Of a DNA stretch of 8,467 bases, positions 6,019 to 8,467 are shown piece by piece. The stretch's first letter is position 1. The number at the start of each line of letters is the position of its first letter. A program made the position numbers and the translations under genes. This DNA is from Spirochaetaceae bacterium (GTDB lineage: Bacteria; Spirochaetota; Spirochaetia; Treponematales; Breznakiellaceae), in NCBI GenBank assembly GCA_031278295.1, contig JAITKQ010000190.1, forward strand, positions 1 through 8,467, written 5' to 3'. The notes under the pieces were generated by a model. That model saw only the letters and a list, made by a program, of their open reading frames with translations, made no database searches and had not been told where the DNA came from.

Positions 6019-6274
6019 GCTCGCGCTGTACCCCGCGGGCGCGTTTTGCCGCGGGCGCCTTGCCCGTGAATTAGCCGCCGGTAGGCGGAGTGAACAGTGA
6101 ACAGCGGACGCTATCAAGAGCGCTTACGGCGTCGGACTTGAGTCCGCTTTTTCTTTCAACACCCTTCTGTGCTGAACTCTCAGCGGGAACTAAAACGGAA
6201 ATACAGGCGGGGTAACGCCTAAGCCGAATTTCGGCACGGCGCCGGATGTCCGGAAAATCACGGTCAACAACTAA
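6019..6274. other. Non-coding GC-rich stretch upstream of cbiM
   Basis: I see no credible gene here. The stretch holds a 10-bp direct repeat CCGCGGGCGC at 6033-6042 and 6049-6058, each containing the palindrome CCGCGG, a tandem GTGAACA/GTGAACA near 6090, the small terminator-like hairpin at 6133-6156, and a GCCGAA/TTCGGC palindrome near 6224. It leads into a broken transposase fragment, so it is probably decayed mobile-element or intergenic DNA. Confidence 0.4.
6133..6156 (+). terminator. Small terminator-like hairpin
   Basis: CGGAC (6133-6137) pairs with GTCCG (6142-6146) around TTGA and is followed by CTTTTTCTTT. The shape is that of a weak intrinsic terminator on the plus strand. No intact plus-strand gene lies upstream, so it may be the end of a gene now lost. 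Confidence 0.4.
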
Positions 6275-6476
6275 ATCACCCGGCTTTTGGACAACATGGA
6301 GTCTGAATGGTTTGCCGAAACCTTCAACAGCAAGCTGAATCTGGCGGAGAAGTACGGAGACCTGAACGAGTACCGGGCGGGTTCTTATCGCGCTGGACGG
6401 GGCGTGGTATCACTCATCGGAGAACGTACATTGCGAACACTGCCTGCATAAGAGCAAAGGGGGGGGCTATGCTTGA
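6275..6476 (+). pseudogene. Broken DDE transposase fragment
   Basis: Two frames carry pieces of one transposase. The first (from about 6275) reads RLLDNMESEWFAETF and on to DLNEY near 6370. After a frameshift the second frame (from about 6372) reads GRVLIALDGAWYHSSE and then HCEHCLHKS, ending at TGA 6474-6476. The LIALDG-x-W/E-Y-x-S-S...HC-x2-C pattern is recalled from a family of DDE transposases with a zinc-knuckle-like insert (ISNCY/IS4-like annotations). The rest of the protein is missing on both sides. A run of eight G at 6459-6466 could have caused the loss of the second frame. The family name is from memory and uncertain; the remnant status is clear from the frameshift and truncation. 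Confidence 0.55.
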
Positions 6477-6719
6477 TACAATAATTTCAGAACATCCTCC
6501 AAAAATCTTGGCCCGTACAGAAAAATAATATGAGCGGATCGCAGTACTGTCCGGTTTAAGTAAATGAACCGCCGGCCGGCGTGACCGGGCGTCAAAATTA
6601 TATGTTCACCGGCACTTGCGCTACTTCAAAGAGTTCGGCTATATTTTCTTTGGCGGGTGTTTCATCATGAACGGTTTACATTACAGGCTGTCATGTTCCC
6701 CCGCCTCTCTGTCCTTTTA
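6477..6719. other. Decayed sequence between transposase fragment and MITE
   Basis: No intact gene is visible. On the minus strand 6598-6675 is an open 25-codon stretch ending KENIAELFEVAQVPVNI then TAA, which has protein-like composition but no start codon. A short frame starting at ATG 6694-6692, with a GGGGG ribosome-binding-site-like run before it, would join it after a one-base shift. This may be the tail of a decayed gene that I do not recognise. Confidence 0.3.
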
Positions 6720-6855
6720 GGAACTGTTCAGAAATAACATGACCGTTTGGTCATGTTATTTCCTAATTGCGTAAGCAATTGGACTTGTTCGACAAGCTTG
6801 TCGCTTGTCTCCTAAGTCTCATAAAATGCCGTGCATTTTATTTATGAACAGTGCC
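6720..6855. mobile_element. 136-bp MITE-like element with terminal inverted repeats
   Basis: The ends 6720-6737 and 6838-6855 are inverted repeats matching at 16 of 18 positions (GGAACTGTTCAGAAATAA against GGCACTGTTCATAAATAA). The element is flanked on both sides by TTA (6717-6719 and 6856-6858), a likely 3-bp target duplication. Inside are a perfect 14-bp hairpin (6731-6744 with 6749-6762), AATTGC/GCAATT at 6765-6780, overlapping CTTGT/ACAAG and GACAAGCTTGTC palindromes near 6784-6802, and a 9-bp hairpin at 6821-6841. It has no coding capacity. The terminal GGAACTGTT also begins the insertion sequence at 8241, which suggests that a related transposase can move it. It sits 52 bp before pdxY. 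Confidence 0.7.
6798..6827 (+). promoter_or_regulatory. Weak promoter candidate for pdxY inside the MITE
   Basis: TTGTCG (6798-6803) and TAAAAT (6822-6827), 18 bp apart, resemble -35 and -10 boxes and point at pdxY. The -10 lies within one of the hairpin arms of the element, so the match may be accidental. If real, the inserted element drives pdxY. Confidence 0.25.
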
Positions 6856-6907
6856 TTACGGACTTTTTACCGGATTTCAAACTAACAGGGTAGTTTAGGA
6901 GCGCAAG

Positions 6908-7765
6908 ATGGCGATTCTTTCGATACAATCGCACGTTGTATACGGTTCTGTCGGCAATTCCGCCGCGGTTTTTCCGTTGCGGCGTTTGGGGCACGATGTG
7001 TGGCCCGTCAATACAGTTGAATTTTCCAATCATACAGGTTACGGCACGTGGCGTGGACAGGCACTCCCGGCAAAACTTGTGGATGATTTGGTGCGGGGCG
7101 TAGAGGAACGCGGGGTACTGTCGCGTTGCGCGGCCTTGCTGTCGGGATACCTGGGCAGCGCCGATGTAGGCCTGGCGGTAGCCCGCGCGGCACGGAAGGT
7201 AAAAACCCTGAATCCCGAATCGCTTTACTGCTGCGATCCGGTAATGGGGGATGTAGGCAGGGGGCTTTACGTCCAGGCCGATATACCGGCTATCTTTAGC
7301 GGCAGCCTGATTCCGCTTGCCGATATGGTAACGCCGAACCAGTTTGAGCTGGAACTGCTGAGCGGCATGGAGGCCACTTCCCCGGAAAGCGTGAAAAAAG
7401 CTATCGGTATGCTGCATGAAAAGGGGCCGCGCGTTATTCTCGTTACAAGTTACCGGGGCGGCGCTCCCGGCACACTGGGTATGATAGCGTCTGACGGCGT
7501 TGAAATGTGGCGCGTGGACACGCCGGAACTACAATTTGACGAGGCCGTTTCCGGGACAGGCGATCTGTGTTCCGCGATTTTTCTTTCAAACTACCTTGAA
7601 AATTCCGGTATGAAGGAGGTACTGGAGAAGACTGCCGCATCGATATACGGCATACTCGAAGCTACGCACAGGGCGGGGACGCGGGAACTGCGTATCATAG
7701 ACGCGCAGGATGAACTGGTGCGGCCGTCTAAGCGTTTTACCGCGCTGGAGTTTGGCCGGCTCTAG
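6908..7765 (+). CDS. pdxY: Pyridoxal kinase PdxY
   Basis: This enzyme phosphorylates pyridoxal with ATP to give pyridoxal 5'-phosphate in the vitamin B6 salvage pathway, in the cytoplasm. The 285-residue protein is a ribokinase-fold kinase of normal length. It has the N-terminal substrate motif QSHVVYGSVGNSAA at 7-20, the PVNTVEFSNHTGYG segment at 33-46, SGYLGS at 79-84, YCCDPVMGD at 107-115, TPNQFELELL at 142-151, and the anion-hole motif SGTGDL at 215-220 with catalytic Asp219. AGGAG (6897-6901) stands six bases before the ATG. PdxK is a close relative, but length and motifs favour PdxY. It stands alone between mobile-element remains. Confidence 0.92.
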   Translation: MAILSIQSHVVYGSVGNSAAVFPLRRLGHDVWPVNTVEFSNHTGYGTWRGQALPAKLVDDLVRGVEERGVLSRCAALLSGYLGSADVGLAVARAARKVKTLNPESLYCCDPVMGDVGRGLYVQADIPAIFSGSLIPLADMVTPNQFELELLSGMEATSPESVKKAIGMLHEKGPRVILVTSYRGGAPGTLGMIASDGVEMWRVDTPELQFDEAVSGTGDLCSAIFLSNYLENSGMKEVLEKTAASIYGILEATHRAGTRELRIIDAQDELVRPSKRFTALEFGRL

Positions 7766-8023
7766 TTCGAGTTTGCTTATCTCTTCCGTTTTATCTCCCG
7801 ACAGATACAGCTTTATAGAAGTTGCCGCTACGCGATGGTACGCACCCTTGCCGCCGGTGTTGGTCTGCTGCTCCTCCTCGCCGCTAAGTTCCTCAGCCAC
7901 GCCGAAGGGCTCCTAAGAGCTTCTTCCAATATCGCGTTTTCACAGGCCGCGAATATACCAAACGCCGCCAATGCCAAGTCCGCTAGACAACACAGACCCA
8001 AAAATAAGCGCCTTTGTTTTCAT
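7766..8023 (-). pseudogene. Decayed lipoprotein gene with two frameshifts
   Basis: From ATG 8023-8021, preceded by GAGG seven bases upstream, the frame reads MKTKALIFGSVLSSG and stops at 7940. A second frame continues the hydrophobic stretch as LALAAFGIFAACENAILEEAL, which contains a plausible lipobox cysteine at 7944-7942. A third frame from about 7900 reads AEELSGEEEQQTNTGGKG and on to YLSGDKTEEISKLE near the pdxY end. Joined together they make a credible secreted lipoprotein with an acidic, low-complexity start, so at least two frameshifts (between about 7990 and 7950, and near 7900) have broken it. The downstream part runs antisense into pdxY and is probably not original. The mature protein is unrecognised. 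Sequencing error is an alternative cause. Confidence 0.45.
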
Positions 8024-8057
8024 CCCCATTCCTCTAAAAATAATTTTACGTGTTACC

Positions 8058-8086
8058 CGCGCGTTTTTTCCAATCTCTATAGCCCG
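8058..8086 (-). promoter_or_regulatory. Weak promoter candidate for the decayed lipoprotein gene
   Basis: In the minus-strand leader between the upstream gene fragment and the lipoprotein start there is a TTCATA...TATAGA pair with a 17-bp spacer, four matches of six in each box. Position is approximate and the evidence is weak. Confidence 0.2.
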
Positions 8087-8109
8087 CTGACTACAGATTA
8101 TGAACCCCT

Positions 8110-8240
8110 TCACTTGCCAAAGTTGTAGCCTAGGCCCGGTCCCGCGCCCCGCAGGAAGGGGACACCGCCCCGCGCAAGCGCTTCTATATACAGGGGGCCC
8201 GGCGGCAGACACGCCTCCACGCCGCCTTCCCACAGTGTAA
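8110..8240 (-). pseudogene. 3' fragment of a gene cut by the insertion sequence
   Basis: On the minus strand an open frame enters from the insertion sequence end and reads LWEGGVEACLPPGPLYIEAL, then a glycine-rich stretch ending GLGYNFGK, closed by TGA at 8112-8110. The aromatic and glycine-rich end is like that of outer-membrane beta-barrel or surface proteins, but I do not recognise a family. The 5' part should lie beyond the insertion sequence, outside the window. The join occurs exactly where the terminal repeat begins at 8241, so insertion truncated this gene. Confidence 0.45.
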
Positions 8241-8259
8241 GGAACTGTTAAATAATAAC

Positions 8260-8288
8260 TTGAGAAAATAATACAAGGGTGATATAAT
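8260..8288 (+). promoter_or_regulatory. Near-consensus promoter of the transposase gene
   Basis: TTGAGA (8260-8265) and TATAAT (8283-8288) are separated by exactly 17 bp, five and six matches of six to the sigma-70 boxes. Transcription would start near 8295, giving a leader of about 20 nt before the ATG at 8317. This is the best promoter match on the plus strand of the window. Confidence 0.8.
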
Positions 8289-8316
8289 GTCGTATCAAAT
8301 ATAAGGGGAGCGGCAT

Positions 8317-8467
8317 ATGGAAAGAGAACAGATACAAATATTATGGGACAGCATGAAATTGAATCTCAACGAGATGCAGAGGAGACAGTATGCGGCAACG
8401 CTTGCGAAAACTTACGGATACGGCGGATCGACTGTGGTTCATGAGGTGACGGGCGTTTCTTTGAACA
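8317..8467 (+). CDS. ISAzo13-like transposase, N-terminal part (partial)
   Basis: The first 50 codons read MEREQIQILWDSMKLNLNEM, then QRRQYAATLAKTYGYGG, and then a helix ending VTGVSLN at the window edge. The pattern L-N/D-E-x-Q-R-R-x-x-A-A...GYGG...V...TGVS is that of the N-terminal helix-turn-helix region of ISAzo13-family transposases, which bind the insertion-sequence ends. AAGGGGAG (8303-8310) stands six bases before the ATG. The catalytic domain is outside the window, so it cannot be judged whether the gene is intact. Confidence 0.7.
   Translation, partial: MEREQIQILWDSMKLNLNEMQRRQYAATLAKTYGYGGSTVVHEVTGVSLN

Larger units (their letters stand above)
8241..8467 (+). mobile_element. Left end of an ISAzo13-like insertion sequence (partial)
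   Basis: The element begins with GGAACTGTTAAATAATAA at 8241-8258, resembling the termini of the MITE at 6720-6855. It is followed by a strong promoter, a short leader and a transposase reading frame that runs off the window. The right end, and so the target duplication, cannot be seen. The flanking bases before the end are GTAA. Confidence 0.65.

Noticed and set aside
6033..6058. Repeated CCGCGGGCGC as an operator or CRISPR-like repeat
   Set aside because: There are only two 10-bp copies, self-complementary and GC-rich. No array and no regulated gene is positioned to use them.
5843..6120. Cobalamin riboswitch upstream of cbiM
   Set aside because: The B12-box consensus and the usual core sequence are not visible on the minus strand, so the leader is reported only as structured.
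6307..6528. 73-codon plus-strand frame as an independent gene
   Set aside because: It overlaps the two frames of the transposase remnant in a third frame and has no ribosome-binding site or recognisable content.
6842..7417. 191-codon minus-strand frame opposite pdxY
   Set aside because: It is antisense to a kinase gene with complete motifs, and its composition is that of a shadow frame.
1..8467. tRNA, rRNA or CRISPR array
   Set aside because: No T-loop GTTCGA-type motif with acceptor pairing, no rRNA-like conserved stretch and no regularly spaced repeats were seen by eye. A covariance search would settle it.

Overview
This window reads as a piece of chromosome from an anaerobic, GC-rich bacterium. 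It carries intact housekeeping genes separated by stretches of mobile-element debris. The anaerobic reading rests on four genes: a class 1B dihydroorotate dehydrogenase with its PyrK electron-transfer subunit, a fermentative acetate kinase (C-terminal end only), a small low-spin-type sulfite reductase, and a NikM/CbiM-type metal transporter. The gene style fits a spirochaete, perhaps an insect-gut treponeme: an acetate kinase with a C-terminal tail, a decayed lipoprotein gene with a loose lipobox, and many short-loop hairpins. The taxonomy is inference only, because no rRNA or other marker lies in the window.

Layout: (1) 1-228 (+) is the end of a probable acetate kinase gene. (2) 382-2694 (-) is a tightly overlapping pyrK-pyrD-pyrE operon, ended by a strong hairpin terminator at 258-299. 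(3) 2746-4426 (+) is galE overlapping a small siroheme/[4Fe-4S] reductase gene. These are transcribed divergently from pyrK across about 50 bp. (4) 4427-4798 is a gene-free convergent spacer with a run of 13 G and two perfect hairpins. (5) 4799-5842 (-) is a CbiM-PDGLE fusion metal transporter with a good promoter (5990-6018) and a structured leader of about 140 nt. (6) 6019-6907 is a decayed region with a broken transposase fragment, a terminator-like hairpin and a 136-bp MITE-like element. (7) 6908-7765 (+) is pdxY. (8) 7766-8240 holds remains of a lipoprotein gene with two frameshifts and the 3' end of another gene. (9) 8241-8467 is the left end of an insertion sequence with terminal repeat, near-consensus promoter and the start of an ISAzo13-like transposase.

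How the genes work together: PyrK and PyrD form the NAD-linked dihydroorotate dehydrogenase and PyrE converts the resulting orotate to OMP, so the operon covers two consecutive steps of pyrimidine synthesis. GalE, the sulfite reductase, the metal transporter and pyridoxal kinase belong to separate pathways. I did not find an obvious new defence or biosynthetic system. The points most worth a second look are the MITE whose termini resemble those of the neighbouring insertion sequence, the cbiM leader RNA, the solitary transporter component, and the gene decay around the insertion sequence.
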